From Aphelidium insulamus (taxonomy: Eukaryota; Aphelidiomycota; Aphelidea; Aphelidiaceae), in assembly GCA_036784855.1 (NCBI GenBank), contig JAZDSV010000006.1, positions 469,001-533,000 of the forward strand: a DNA stretch of 64,000 nucleotides, given 5' to 3'. Positions within the stretch are counted from its first letter, which is position 1, and the number at the start of each line of letters is the position of its first letter. The notes under the pieces are model-generated. The model was not told the DNA's origin. It ran no database searches and saw only the letters and a list, made by a program, of their open reading frames with translations. Positions 45,479 through 58,105 of the stretch are shown here, piece by piece. A program made the translations under genes and the position numbers.

Positions 45479-48400
45479 TTAGCTGTCATCGACGGCGAGG
45501 ACGGATAGGTCGACGGGGCGTGCCACATCCGACAGCGGGAAGCGGCTCTTGCACGCCCACGCATCCTCGCCCATCACAATTGTGGTGTGCGTGGTGAAGG
45601 CAAATGATCCATGTCGCTTGTCCACGTTGATCTTTGCCGCCTTTGCATTAACACCGCCCTTTGCATTGCCATTAACACCGCCCGTCAGTTCTTCCTTGTC
45701 GACCACGGACGATGATCGGGCGGCCATGCTGCCGGGTTGGATCTGAAGTCTGGAGGCCACACTGTCTGCCAGCGCTTTCCAGTCCACCGACTCGGGTCCG
45801 TCCGGCACTACGGGCTGCACATCCACCGCTGCTGGCGCCGCCGATGCATCCAGCGACTCGGTGCTGCTGCCTTCTGCGGCCATGATTGTTCCAGAGCCGG
45901 CGGCCGACAACTCGCTGCCCACCACCGCCGCCACCTCCTCGTCACTCAACTGGATGCCGTGGTACTGATGCAAGGCCGCTTGCAACAGTGACAAGTTGGT
46001 CGGTGGCTGCGCGGATGATCGTGGTGTTACCTGCGCGTTATTTGCTGGCGGCATCTGCGGCGGGAACTCTTTCTGCGATCGAATGTGCACAGACAGTTTG
46101 CGGCGCTGTGCCGACACCGGGTCCATGTGCTGTCCGTAGAATTGCAGCAAACTGTCGCGGCTGACTGACTTGACCTGTTCCACGTCCGATTCCACTACAG
46201 TCATCAAGATATAACACATGTGAATTTAACTACTAACCGCGATTAAACTCATAGTATCCGTCCTGGATCGAGTGCCACCAGCGAGACGTTTCTTGGCCCA
46301 GATTCTCGTCTCGCTGTACCAGCTGGTTGATTGTGGCCAGCTTGTACTTTTCCAAATGCTCAGCCGGTGCCGCTGTGGCCATATTCTACACGGGGCATAA
46401 ATTATCCATATACAATGCCAACATTATGAACACACTTTGAACTCCTTGAGGAAGGCGTCGATACGGTTCTCCAAGTAGACGGTGTCACGCTCGCTCTGTA
46501 TCACAATGCGTATGCCCAACAAGCCGACATTCTTGCGTATGCTCGCCCACACAATGTAGCCCAGCTGCTCTTTGGTGCGCAGTTGATTGAAGGCCGCCTC
46601 GTGCAACATCTGCGCCAGCACGTATGTGTGCGCGCGGGCACACGAGTCGGCCACGTCGCCCGTTTGCAGGAAGTACTCGATGGCGGAGTTGGGGTTTGTC
46701 GGCTCCGGGCACTTGTGCAGCACGGCCACACTGGTTCCTGTGGGTATTAAGTGGCCGCGACATGCACGGCGCAGCTGCACGGGAATTGCACCGCTCTTTG
46801 CCGCGACCAGCCCGCACGCAGCACATGATGGAGGCGTGCTAGCGGGCTCGGTCAGCGCTTCCAGCACCATCTGCGAAACGTGCAGCGCCTGTTCCCGCTC
46901 ACAATTCCCGTGTATAAACACTTCCACATGGACCTGAATGATGAAACTTTTAAATGAAAAGAATGATCTGAAATGGATCGCACCATGCGGTAAAAATCGT
47001 TCATGAACGTGTAAACATCCGACACGGTGTTGATGGCGGTGCGCAGCTGTTCCAGCTTTTCTTCCGGCGTCCACATCACATCCTTGATGCAGTAGGTGGT
47101 GTAGTACATGGCGTGCTGGTTCGGCGCCTCTTTGCTAAAGTTGCCATAGCTCTGCATCAGCGCCTCTTTGCGCACGTCCAAATCACTCTGCGTGATCTCC
47201 AAATGGCGCAGGCGGTTCACCACCGCGGCGGCCAGAGTGTGTAGCTTGTCCGACAGGCCGCCAAAAGACACAACCAGTCCCTCGTGGCACACGTCCAGCG
47301 AGTACGTCAGTCCGGCACACTCTGCCATGTAGCTGTACTCTGTTAGCGACTCCTTGACCAGCTCAACATAGATCTTGAGCACGGCGGCGTGATATGGAGT
47401 CGCCTGGCTGCACGGACTAGGGGTCGGGAATGAATATCCGCTACACATAAGGGTCTGCTTGAATACCTTTTGATGATGAGAAACATGTTTTCCTTTGGGA
47501 CAAGAAACTTGAAGTCCTCCTTGAACCACACGCGCATCATTTCGTCATCTCGGATCATTTTTGGTGGACGCGCCGCAGTCTGCAATATTATACTATAATC
47601 GCATAGATCAGTTCTACCTCATCCTTGGCCTTGTCAACGGAGAGCCGGTCGGGAAGGAACTCGTTCTTGGCCGGAAAGTGAAACAAGTCTGGTCGGGTGG
47701 ACGCCGTTTCCAGATCCCGGAGCCATTGCGGGTCCACTGACAGTGTCACGTACTCGGTGCCGTACCAGCGCTCCTTCTTCCACTCGGAGCCCTCCTCCAG
47801 CACTCCGTCGAAATCCTGGGACGCCAGTGCATATCTATCGGTGGCGGGTTATAGCATTTTTCACCTGCAATGCATGCTGCAACATACAAGGCATTGCCAG
47901 GTACAAGCAGCTTCAACACTGCCTCAATTTTGCCGGCGTCGTACGAGTCCATTGCATACGGACCGGACAGCACGCACTCGGCGGGGTAGTCGTGCATGCG
48001 TGAAGCCGTGTTTGACGTGAAGGAGGCGGCGCCAATCTTTTCCTGGAATCGAAACGAGATTTCGGCAATCTTGGCGCACTCGCGGAATATCCACTCCTGC
48101 ACACTGGCCTCCTGCACCATCTTGATATACTGGAATATCATGGTCACGATTTCGCGGTACTTTTCTATCACAGTGTTAATCTCTTTAAATTATATATATA
48201 TCTATATAGGCGTACTGAGACCGTCGGCAGTCAGCTCCACGTTCACTGTGAAAATGTCAAAGCCCTTGGCGTAGTCGGAAGCGCCACAGGACAGCGACAG
48301 CGCCCAGCCACGCTTCTTCAGCACCGACAGCACACTGCCAGCACTCTCATGCCCTATCAAATGACTGGCATAGTGCAGCGGTTTGGTGCGCCAGTGCGGC

Positions 48401-49455
48401 GACTGATCAGGCACGGCAAAGTACAGCACCAGGCGCCGGAAATCCTTGACCGGCTTGACGAAGCAGATCTTTTTCAAACCATGCTGCGCCGTCAGCGGGT
48501 GACTTTCCACCACAGGGATATCCACGTCCTTGTTACTCACGGCACTGACTAGTTGTCATAAGTTGTGCAATTGAATAAAAAGCACAGACACACACGTACA
48601 CTTGTCACGGGCCATGCTCTCCAGCACATCGAGGGATTCCCGGCCAAGAATGACCAGGCGCATTCTATTCGCGCTGTAGTAGCTCTTGTGAAATTCAAGC
48701 AGCCTCAAGAACACATCAATGCCAGCGGTGGTGGGCGTGTCACGTAGCGTCTCCCAGTTGCCAGTGTCGAAACGGTTGAAGGGGTGTGCGGGGTCGCAGT
48801 GTGTCTTCAGCAGCTGATATGTGCGCCGGGAGTCGGACTGCAAGTTCTTCTTGTACTCTATACACGCCACGTAGAGTGAGTGCGTATATAATAGTGACAT
48901 GGAGAAGACTTGCCGCTGTCCACGGCATTCAATTCACGCTGGATGCCGTCACGGTTAAACAAAGGCGCAATAAAGAACTGTGCCAGTCTGTGCACACAAG
49001 GAAATAAATTAATAGTATCAGTACAGATACTAATGAAACACATGCCTGTCCAGTGCGCCCTCCAGGTGCGGATGTGCCACGTCAAAGTAGTAGTTGGTGT
49101 GCATGGAGCTGGTGTAGGCATTAGAGTGGCCGCCATGCTGACTCAGATACTCGGAGTAGTCATTCTCGCGCGGATACTTGGCCGTGCCCAGGAATAGCAG
49201 GTGTTCCAGAAAGTGCGCCAGTCCCGGCACATCCGGCGGATCCTGGAAGCTTCCTACGGGTACCGGTGTAAGCGAGCTGATGTCAAAATACTGGCGGCAT
49301 TGCGGTAATCCGCGGTCCGTACCGACAAGGACATCCATGGCCGCCGATGCCTTGTCCGTAGCGGCGTCATGCACCAGCAGCACCTGCAGCTGGTTGGGCA
49401 GCGTGATGGCGCGGTATTGCCGGTCGTCCAGCAGCGGTTTCTCGATCGTGGTCAT
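45479..49455 (-). CDS. insulin-degrading enzyme / Ste23-type M16 metallopeptidase
   Basis: Starts [22 protein letters not shown] at 49455. The inverted zinc motif is [15 protein letters not shown]; the third zinc-ligand region is [22 protein letters not shown]. Further M16 landmarks: [60 protein letters not shown] and [14 protein letters not shown]. About ten exons. Ste23/IDE cleaves small peptides inside a clamshell chamber; in fungi it also matures pheromone. After the usual end (KLSVHIRSQ) the frame continues for about 190 residues of Ala/Ser-rich and then more ordered sequence, an unusual C-terminal extension. One 75-nt intron near the start has no stop and is a multiple of three, so it could be mistaken for coding sequence. 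Confidence 0.93.
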
Positions 49456-49514
49456 TGTGCAAAAGCAGGAAAAACAATGCCAACATGTATTTATGTATAG
49501 CGTGAATAGGTAAA

Positions 49515-49550
<36 letters not shown>

Positions 49551-49840
49551 GACTGTGATAGGATGTGGACTCTAAATGATTATTGCATACATTACCGGAA
49601 GGCACCCCTTGCAATACAAGTCTAAGCAAACGGAATGGCGACCGTGTGCATGGTCATTCATCAACATTCGGACACAGCGCATAGTAGCTGCGATTTAAGT
49701 TGGTTATTCTTTCTGTACGTACATACGAGTAGCAACTAGTGTGGCACAGTTTGTACTAGCAGCAGCGTTTGTGCGAGTTGCTGCATATATTGGGGTTCTG
49801 TTGTAAGTATCAAACACTACTTTGTGCAGTTGCTGCTGCG
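49456..49840. other. intergenic region with TA microsatellite
   Basis: About 385 bp. Holds a pure TA run at about 49516-49546 and otherwise no recognisable element. It contains the IDE promoter and the 3' flank of kelch copy 4. Confidence 0.6.
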
Positions 49841-52340
49841 TCAGGTTGTGGAGTATGACCAGCCAACATTGTTGTTGATTAGCAGCTCGAACACCAGCTG
49901 GCCCACAGAATACACATCGTACCGCGTAGCAGCTATGAAATATACCTCGGTGTCCAGGTAGTTGTGCCTTGCAATGATATCGGGGGCCACGTATTGTGTC
50001 CGGTCCACGCGACGAACATCAAGAGGGGCCAGCAGACGACCGTTACTCAGGAACACTCGGGCACAGTCAAAGTTTGCCAGCACGCACACAAACCGCCCAC
50101 CATTATCCGTGACGTCCACATAAATGTTGGCCGCCTGCAGATCGTAGTGCGCAATACCGTTGGAATGGAGAACACTGACGGCGCAGCAAATGTCCAGAGC
50201 GAACTGCACCTTGATTGCCTTGGTGGTCAGGTTGCCTCGGCTCAGCCAGTCAATCAGGGAACCATACTGGCAACAGCGAGTGACAATTGCCAGAGGGTCG
50301 TCCAGCCAGCCGAGCAGTTCCGATATGAATGGCGATCGCTGTCGACTGAGCATATTCAGCACGCTCAACTCGTGCTCAAATGCGTCCGTGTTCTTGCTGC
50401 TGGCATGACCACTCATCTCCACAACAATCTGCTTGACAAGTACCGTGTTCCCGTACTGCGATAGTATTGGACTGATCGCCGAGGCTTCACTCAGTTCATA
50501 CTCACCTGTCCGCTTGATTAATCTCGTGACTCGGAAATCTGTACTGCTGGACAGAATCGAATCCCACAATCCACAGCTGCTGAAGTGACGCGGAAACAAG
50601 TTGCGACGATTGGTACTGTGCCGAGCCGGTTGGTTGCATCACAGTATTGGTGCTGGTTGAAAGTGGCGCAATTGTAGAAAATGGCTCAGTTAGCGTATCG
50701 GCCGAAGCTTGACCCTCTAAGAGTGGAATTGAAGTGGCGGTAAATGGCGTTGAATAAGTGTTGCTGGATGTGGCTGCCAATTGAGGTTCGACTGGCAGAT
50801 TCACACCGCCAACGAAACCAAGATCAGCGCGCCACAAGTCCCCCCACTGACCGCCTGCAATGAAACCGCCATGAATAATGATTGTCGTATCAAATGCCAA
50901 AGTGGCTCCGGCTGTACTGCGACGAGCGGGGGGATAGTTGCTTGGTGAGGCAGTACCCATGGTCCCATAGACGGCTGGCAATTGATTGTCGCCACTAATC
51001 CAGGCCCAATAATTTGTTGTGGTGTCCAGAAGCCATGCTTCGTTAAGGTCTGGCACCGGATAAAATGAGAATCCGCCAAATGCCATCAAATAATTGGTTC
51101 CCGAAACACGCCAGAATCCCGCTGGTTCCCGCGAGCCAGGCGTATATGTACTGCCGAATACTCCAGCAGTAATAGCGCGCCTGGTTGATGCCGAACCTAT
51201 TGCGCCATTAATCCACGTCCACAAACCAGTCTGTAGATTATAGGACCACAGCAAGTTGGAGAACGCTAAACAAAGTGAGTGTTTATGTAAAGTGTGACGC
51301 TATTAGCTTACTGCTGCTGTATGTGCCGCCGAAAACGTACAGCCGTCCATTTGTGTGGAAAGTCATACCCAGGGAATTCAGTGCGCCAATAGCGTTGCCG
51401 CCGCCCTCCGAGCCGCGCGTTCCAAAGGTAGAAGCAACTCCAACGACATCTATTCGCCCATACAACCACGTCCATGTCAGCGTGGTCACGTTGAAGCGCC
51501 ACAAGTCGTTCAAATCGCCTGTACATTGAAGTTTAAGTTTGCACACGTATGTGTCACAAAGCATCCGAGGCAACTTACCGACAACAACTTTGGTAGCAAC
51601 GTTCTCTCCGGTACCGCCCAACACGTAGATGTCATATGTGAGTGGGTGTTGGGCGATACCAAACACCTTTCTGCGGTTGGGATAGATTCGAAGGCCGTCC
51701 ACACCCTTAGTAGGTATATCAATGTTTGCACCGCCACCCAACCAGGCCCAGTTGCCAGTACCTGGATTGTAGCGCCACATATCATTGCCGAGGGCTAAGA
51801 GTGTCAATACAAAAGCCACTATTATTTCTGCAGTACTGTACCCGTGGACGCGGCGAACAGGCCACCAAACAAGTACAAATTTTGATCGAGGCCGCTGATC
51901 AGACATCCACCTTGGCGAATGGAGCCGGGAAATGTCGACACATCTTCCGTGCCAATGTTGCCATACGCAGGAATTGAGCTCGGGTTTTCGGGGAGTAGAG
52001 TCCACGTTCTCTGATTCATGTCATACCGCCAAAAGTCTTTGAGCGGAACTGTAGAGCCTGCGCCTGTCAGGCCTAGGGGGAAAAGATGCAGATGTGCACG
52101 CACTTGTAGTATAACCGGTACCACCGTACACGTAAACTTTATAGTTTCGATCTGCCGACGTGACAGCCAGGCAGTGGGATGTGCGCGCTGCTGGATACGC
52201 GGATGTAGACGGCACGCCCACTGTGGCGGCCTGTCGTGGCGCATTAAAACAGTCGAACCGCCTATCCACGTGTAGGTGGAATTGGCATATTGACCAAGTG
52301 CGGACGAGAAGGCCACTGTCGCTAGCAGCAGCGGTATCAT
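49841..52340 (-). pseudogene. kelch receptor pseudokinase, copy 4, lacking the membrane helix
   Basis: Dispersed paralog of the 4-13 kb array. Exons 52104-52340, 51842-52072, 51579-51794, 51312-51518 and 49841-51265 have the same phases and blade content. It has a signal peptide (MIPLLLATVAFSSALGQ) and kelch blades (NDMWRYNPGTGNWAWLGGG, RLYVFGG). The kinase-like part has VLVK, HYDLQAAN, LANFDCARVF for DFG, VAPD, and ends shortly after FELLINNN. Homology to the others stops after LQQLWIV and resumes at DFRVTRLIKRTG, so the membrane helix and about 110 residues around it are gone and the frame changes. A 37-nt GT-AG interval could rescue the frame and would give a secreted form. A four-T run near 52257 also shifts the signal-peptide exon. 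Either decayed or turned into a secreted version. Confidence 0.75.
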
Positions 52341-52368
52341 GTTTACTGGACTGTTTTTGTATCACGGC

Positions 52369-52378
52369 CTATTTATAG
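52369..52378 (-). promoter_or_regulatory. TATA box of kelch receptor copy 4
   Basis: CTATAAATAG on the minus strand, 29 bases before the ATG at 52340; same box as the tandem copies. Confidence 0.6.
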
Positions 52379-52669
52379 ACGCGTTAAGTGTGCTGTTTAG
52401 CCCGTTACCACCCAACTTTCTACCAGCGGAGTGACCTGCGACAACTAGCCCGTGCACATAAAATTCACTATATGTACAACTTGCGACATTTGTCTGCACA
52501 CTGCTGCGACCCATCACGCTGCTAATTAGCTCTGCCGCAACAGGGCTTTGCGTGCAACACAGAAATGTTTTTGACTTCTGCAAAATCTCGTAGATATAAA
52601 CCCATCAGAAAAAGGTTTAACGTATGTTGTTTATGCGTATAAACTCATGCAGATAATCGACACATCCAC
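52379..52669. other. intergenic region upstream of kelch copy 4
   Basis: About 290 bp beyond the TATA box. No ORF or element recognised. Confidence 0.4.
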
Positions 52670-54596
52670 TCAGCCCGCGTTCAAATCAACCACATACTTC
52701 CAGCGGTCCTCTTGCAGCCCTTTGAACGTATCATCCAGTAGCACATCTTTGCGTCGGTGGCAATACTCGGTCCTGTCCAGCACCTGCTGCTTCATCTCGA
52801 TCAACTTTTCCTTCTGGTCGGCGTCCGACGCGGTCTGTCAGAATAATTATGAGCATCATTTAATAGTTTTTTGCTTAGTGCCTATGATACACACACATTC
52901 CAAGTGCACTTACCGGTATTGGCCGCTCAATTAGCTCGTTCAGATTTTCCAACGCCATTTCCATATCACGCTGGTTATCCTCGAATATGGCAGTCATGTT
53001 GTTGCGCTGCAAATAGTACGCGAAAGCATAGGTCCACTTCATCACCCGCCGACACTCGAGCACCACATCAAGCGCCTTCTTGAGAAACTGTACCTCTATC
53101 CAGCTAAAGTCACTGGTCAGTTGTAGGGCCTCCATTTTGCGCTCGGTACGCTGGTAGAACTCATTGGCCAATTTCGCAGACTGCTCGTGGTTGGCGTAGC
53201 GGTTGAAGTAGTGCAGATAGCGCTCAAGTGATCGACGACTCTCTGCCTGGGCATCGCGTGCCTCCACCGCCTTCTTGTCATCAAACCTATTGCAGCTATA
53301 CCACGAGCTGCCGTGGTCTATGAAAAAGTTAGTACTCTAACCATATGAATGAGGATGATCAATAGTATCAAAAGTACGCACCTTGCCACGGCCCCATGCA
53401 CACCCAACAAAACTCGTATTTGTCATTCTTGCACACCATATGGTTGCAGCCGCCATTCTTTTCAATAGTGTACCGACATTTGGGACATTCTTTGGTATTG
53501 GCAGATATCCAATTAGATGTTTCCGAGTCGTCGGCGCACTTTTTCGCCCACATTTTGGCAAGTGCACATATGCAAGGCGCATGGTCATCCATTGAACATC
53601 TGTCATAATTAATCTCACATATGCACAATTTTATGAGACGATACAATACGGTTATTATGATAATACGCAACCACTCGTACCCAAAACAGAAGCGGTGTCC
53701 ACAATTGCAGACGACAGAGGGGACAGTGTGCAGGAGCTGGGAGGACCGCACGGAACACTCGACAGCAAACTCGCAGTTGGGAGCGGGACACCAGCGCAAT
53801 GAGTCACAGTCCTCCACGAATGCCCGGTTGAGCAGTTCTTTGTACTTTGCCAGCGTCGTAGCAGACACCAGTGAGCCAACCATGTCCGAGCCGACAGTCA
53901 TTGGGCACTTGCTGGATGGGCACTGAATGCGCCGCGTCTCGCCGTCGACATCAATCTTTTGGCGTAGATACTCGGCGTAGCACGTCTGACAGTACTGATG
54001 AGAGCACGAGAGGGAGATGATGTGCAGAGGTTCGGTGTCGGATGCTTCACTGCAGCAAATCATGCACATGAATCCGTTAGGCGCTGCCTGTAACTTTGGA
54101 GCAAAGTTTGGTTCGGATTCCGACAGACCGGCCTCGCGGAGGCTACGCGCCGAATTATCCATGAAGGCGTCCAGCAGTCGCTCCTTGTTCCACCTGTCGA
54201 CAATAGTGAGATGTGATCACATCATCACAATTGATACATGTCTCACCGAAAGTGACGACATAGCGTGGAGGTAGAGTCGAACAAGAGACCGCACAGAACC
54301 GACACTTGCCGCACCTCATCCGACTGCATCTGTATAATATCATCACGGGACCGAACCCTGTAATCCACTTGATGCCGTTTCTTGGCATTCAGGGCGGTGT
54401 GCACGGGCTGGAACCCAGTGTCATCATCCGATACCACGTCGTGCATGTCCTCATAGTCATCCTCGTCACCGTCACCATCATCGAAATAGTCCATATGGTC
54501 CGTGTCGTCGGCCACCTCGTCGTTGTAGTCGGGCGACAGCGGCGAGTGCTGATAGTCGTCCTCCAGCTCTTGGCCGCCGTCAGACAGCGGATCCAT
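52670..54596 (-). CDS. Ariadne-type RBR E3 ubiquitin ligase
   Basis: The start is placed at ATG 54596 (MDPLSDGGQELEDDYQHSP), giving the typical acidic Ariadne N-terminus and the UBA-like region (RSRDDIIQMQSDEVRQVSVL, WNKERLLDAFMD). Then RING1 (CMICCSEASDTEPLHIISLSC, CHQYC-like SHQYCQTCYAEYL), IBR (RWCPAPNCEFAVEC, CNCGHRFCFG), RING2 (KECPKCRYTIEKNGGCNHMVC, with the catalytic Cys in GGCNHMVC) and the Ariadne domain (WYSCNRFD, LERYLHYFNRYANHEQS). RBR ligases pass ubiquitin through that Cys; Ariadne proteins pair with neddylated cullins. The frame stays open upstream of the ATG to about 54900, but without another ATG. Confidence 0.93.
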
Positions 54597-55073
54597 GACT
54601 GTGGCGGGAGAGAGCTGTTGCACCTCGCGGAGAGCAGGTGCAGCAGCGGGCGGCACAGGCGGTGCGGGAGACACTACAGCGGATGGTCCGCAGGCGATCT
54701 CCTTGGCCAAGCGGCGAGTCACTCGGCGAGTCGCGGGAGTACTCTGCACCGGCAAGTGGCTACCAGACACGTCAGCAGATGCAACAGGGCGATCAGAGGC
54801 AGCAGCTGTAGCGGAAGAGTCGACGGCACCGACGGGCGGTAGCGATGGCGATTTCCGCTTTCTGGATGAGTGGCGACGAATGGTTGCGGCGGTGGCCCGA
54901 TGACAAACAGGTCGGCGCGGAAATTAGCCGCGCTGGTTTTCTTTTTCTTTCCTTTCTGGGCTATGTATATAATAAGCTAAACTCTGTCTACGCTTCTACC
55001 ATTCACCTGCACGGATTTTTTTATGTTCATATACAGAGAGATCTTGTGTATATACAGTGTATGTATATTAGTA
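54597..55073. other. intergenic region between Ariadne and the dehydrogenase gene
   Basis: About 480 bp. The first 300 are GC-rich and open on the minus strand in frame with Ariadne, so they may be 5' UTR or an unannotated upstream exon. The rest is AT-rich with nothing recognised. Confidence 0.4.
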
Positions 55074-56053
55074 TTATAGGTGAGATGGTGGAATGATGGG
55101 ATGCATTGTGGCAGCGGGAAATTGAATGAGCTGAGCACCGCTGGGTGTGACAGCTATACAACTGCCTGAGCGCATCTGTGTGCTATCCGTAAGCGCCGAC
55201 ATGCTCGCATCCACGACCGATTCCAGCGGCACATACACCAGTCTGCTGGCCACTTTGCGGTAAATCGGGCTCTCTTTCATTCTAGCTGTCAGCGGAGTGT
55301 CTGCGGCGCTCAGTGTCAGTGCTGTATGCCTTGTATGCCAACAAGTATTCGGGTACCAAAAAAGTATGGACACACGGCAACTACGCGAATGTTGCGCGGT
55401 AGGCGCACCATTGACCGTGTCAGTCCGACCACCTGCACGTCAACATCAGTTAAATTGTTTACGAGAGTACGCACAGCAGACTTGGCGGCTGTATAAACGG
55501 GGTCTAGTGAGAGTGGCTCGACACCAGCCATTGAGGCAATGTTCAGCACCGTGCCACCATTACTCAAATACTTTGACACGGCCAAGTGAACACTCTCCAC
55601 CACGGCCACCATGTCTATGGCAAGCACTCGGTGCACGGCCTCATAGCTCTCGTCGACCAGCGGTTTCCCGGAAGCCACACCCGCGTTATTGATGACAATC
55701 TGTGGCAATATCGTTAGTCCAGTGTCCAGCAGCTCTTTGCTAAACTCACGTCAATGTGTCCGTAATGCTTGTGCGTAGTCTCGAACGCCACGGCCAGATC
55801 TTTGGTCACATCGCACGGTGTAAAGATGGCCGTGTTGGAGCCATAAACGGTATTTATGCTCTCCACCAGCACACGGCCGCCCTCACGGTCAACGTCTGCC
55901 ACAGACACTTTGCCACTGCGCGTTGCATGAGTAAGCATCGAACAGACAACACCACCTCCCGGGTACACCATACCCACTGGCTGCAATGCGCATAGCCAAT
56001 GCCTTGCCTAGTCCGGAACTTGCGCCCGTGATCAATGCCACCTTGCCCTGCAT
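55074..56053 (-). CDS. short-chain dehydrogenase/reductase
   Basis: Starts MQGKVALITGASSGLGKALAMRI at 56053 with the classical SDR cofactor motif TGASSGLG. Then, across introns, VSVADVDREGG, CDVTKD, INNAGVASGKPL, the catalytic Ser region NIASMAGVEPLS and YTAAK (Tyr and Lys of YxxxK), and AVCPYFFGT. Three or four exons. The Asp after the second strand (VADVD) favours NAD(H). It resembles 15-hydroxyprostaglandin-dehydrogenase-like and retSDR proteins, but the substrate cannot be told. The gene is divergent from the coiled-coil gene at 56212. Confidence 0.85.
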
Positions 56054-56211
56054 TTCCACAGCGTGGCAGGGGTGTCGAGAAAACAGTTCAGGCACTTCAG
56101 GCAACGTATTTCTGTGCGGGAGCCTCCCACGCCACACAGATACATACACAGAGTCTCTATTACAGACACACACCCGCTCACAACACACAGACAGTTGACA
56201 ATATCGCCTGG

Positions 56212-57835
56212 ATGCAATCGTGGCAGCACAGCTCGCTGCGGTCTCAGGGCGAGCAGCCGCAGAGTACGGGTACGGGTACGGGTCAGCATGATGTAGCCGG
56301 CACCACCGCCATACCCGGCCTGATAATGGACGAGAGCGCCGCCGCAGACGACCCGGCACCCATATCAATTGTGGCCGGGGACGGCTCGTCGGAACAGCAC
56401 TCGGCCGCCATACGGCTAGAGCCTGGACGCCCGGCTGACGCACCATCATCCTTCCACAAGGAGGTGCAGGTGCTCTCACTGCATGCACGCATGGTGCGTA
56501 CAGATGGCGACTTTAATCCACCCACCTCGCCCACTGTTCAGAGTACGGTGGCCGAGGGTTCCACCGAACCCACAGCAGCAGCAGATGATCATGGTGACAA
56601 CGACAATGACCCGTTCTTTGGCGATAACGACGACGGCAACTTGGATGATGACTTGGAGCTGCCTGCCGATGGATCTGCTCTCGAATTCAATCGGGCATTT
56701 ACTGCTACGTCCGCTCCCGCTGTCGCCGATGCCGTGATGGCGGCTACTGCCGCTGGCGACAATGATGATGATGATGATGCTGACTTTGATCTGGACTTTG
56801 ACGCCGCGTGCTTTGACAACGCTGGCAACACTCCCGCCGTGACACTGGCGCTTAATCCCGCTCTGATGACACCACAAGCACCAGCGGCACCTGCTCGCAC
56901 CACTCCACCACACTCCAGCACCCATACCACATCCCCCCATCAGTCGCCCGCATGGCGATCCGTGCAGAAGAAACACTATATAAAACCGATCTCTGCACGG
57001 AAAACCACTCCTGCCGATGCATCATTCTACGCGTCCACCTCGCAGATACTCTCGGACGCGCACAAGCTGCTCGACAGTGTGGAAGATCCGCTGCGCAATG
57101 AGAGGCACGTATATCCTAATTATGAGAGTAGTGTCTATATCATGCACTGACAGTGGCGGACAGAGAGATCCGCATGCTGATTGACCAGTCCATCAAGGGC
57201 ACTCGAGACGGTTTCGATAAGCGGCGCCAGTTGTTCAAACAGGTGGAAGCGATAACCGCGCAGGCAGACGCTGCTCAACGGGAATTAGACAACTATAAAC
57301 GCGATTACGAGGCCAGACAAGCTGAAGAGGCAGCGCTGCTCGCTGAAATCGACAGCTTGAAGTTTGAAATAGCTGCACTGAAGAAGAAGCAGAAGCCTTC
57401 CATCATGTACAGTGCTGTAAGTTTAATAATGAAGAATTTCTCTGGGCTGCAACTTTGAGCAGATAACAAAGCCACACATTCCTGTATGGCGCCGACCCAA
57501 TGTGCTAATGTTTTTGGCCCTGCTCGTCATAGAAGTTGTGGCCGTATTCATAATATCCAGGCAGGTATTATTGCTCCACTACATAGTTCCGAAACACTCA
57601 CATGCGTATTCATGTTAGCAAGTACCGTTCATACATTGCCACTCTGGAGCGCGCCTTGCTGTACAACACTGAGCCGTTCGACTTTTACGTGGACCAAGTA
57701 TTGTCTGGACAGCGGAATCCAGGCATGGTCCAGTCATGGATCAGTGCATTCACCGAGCTCATGTTTGGCTCATTGCAGCAGAAGGCGACACTGCCGAGAT
57801 TTTGTTGTAGACATTTCAGTGAATATGAGAAATAA
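56212..57835 (+). CDS. acidic coiled-coil protein with one membrane helix, unknown family
   Basis: Starts MQSWQHSSLRSQGEQ at 56212. The first ~300 residues are disordered, with two strongly acidic blocks (DNDNDPFFGDNDDGNLDDD and DNDDDDDADFDLDFD). Then KHYIKPISARK; a coiled coil (FDKRRQLFKQVEAITAQADA, LDNYKRDYEARQAEEAALLA); a single hydrophobic helix (VLMFLALLVIEVVAVFII); and a short conserved-looking tail (SKYRSYIATLERALLYNTEPFDFYVDQ). Two introns (57105-57163 and the one starting near 57561) fit only as GC-AG; the GT alternatives shift the frame into stops. The layout resembles nuclear-envelope or ER-anchored adaptors, but I do not recognise a family. Confidence 0.65.
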
Positions 57836-58105
57836 ATTACGTTTTGTTGATATATATATATATATATATATATTAAGTCTCAAATGCTCAAGTGCACCTG
57901 CTGTCAAAGGTATACAGAACTTGACATGAGGGTCTTTATCAGTTATCAAGAATGGAGGCCTGATGATATATGTACCAAGACAAGGACCAAAGAATAAATA
58001 CAATTTATGGCACCTGCCATCTACAACCGGTAGTTGACATTATGGTGATTTGGCTATCAGCACTGTATACATGACAGATACCAACTTTATATGAAGTCTG
58101 GCTCA

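Noticed and set aside
54597-54902. N-terminal extension of Ariadne
   Set aside because: The frame is open but has no ATG; the acidic start at 54596 matches the family.
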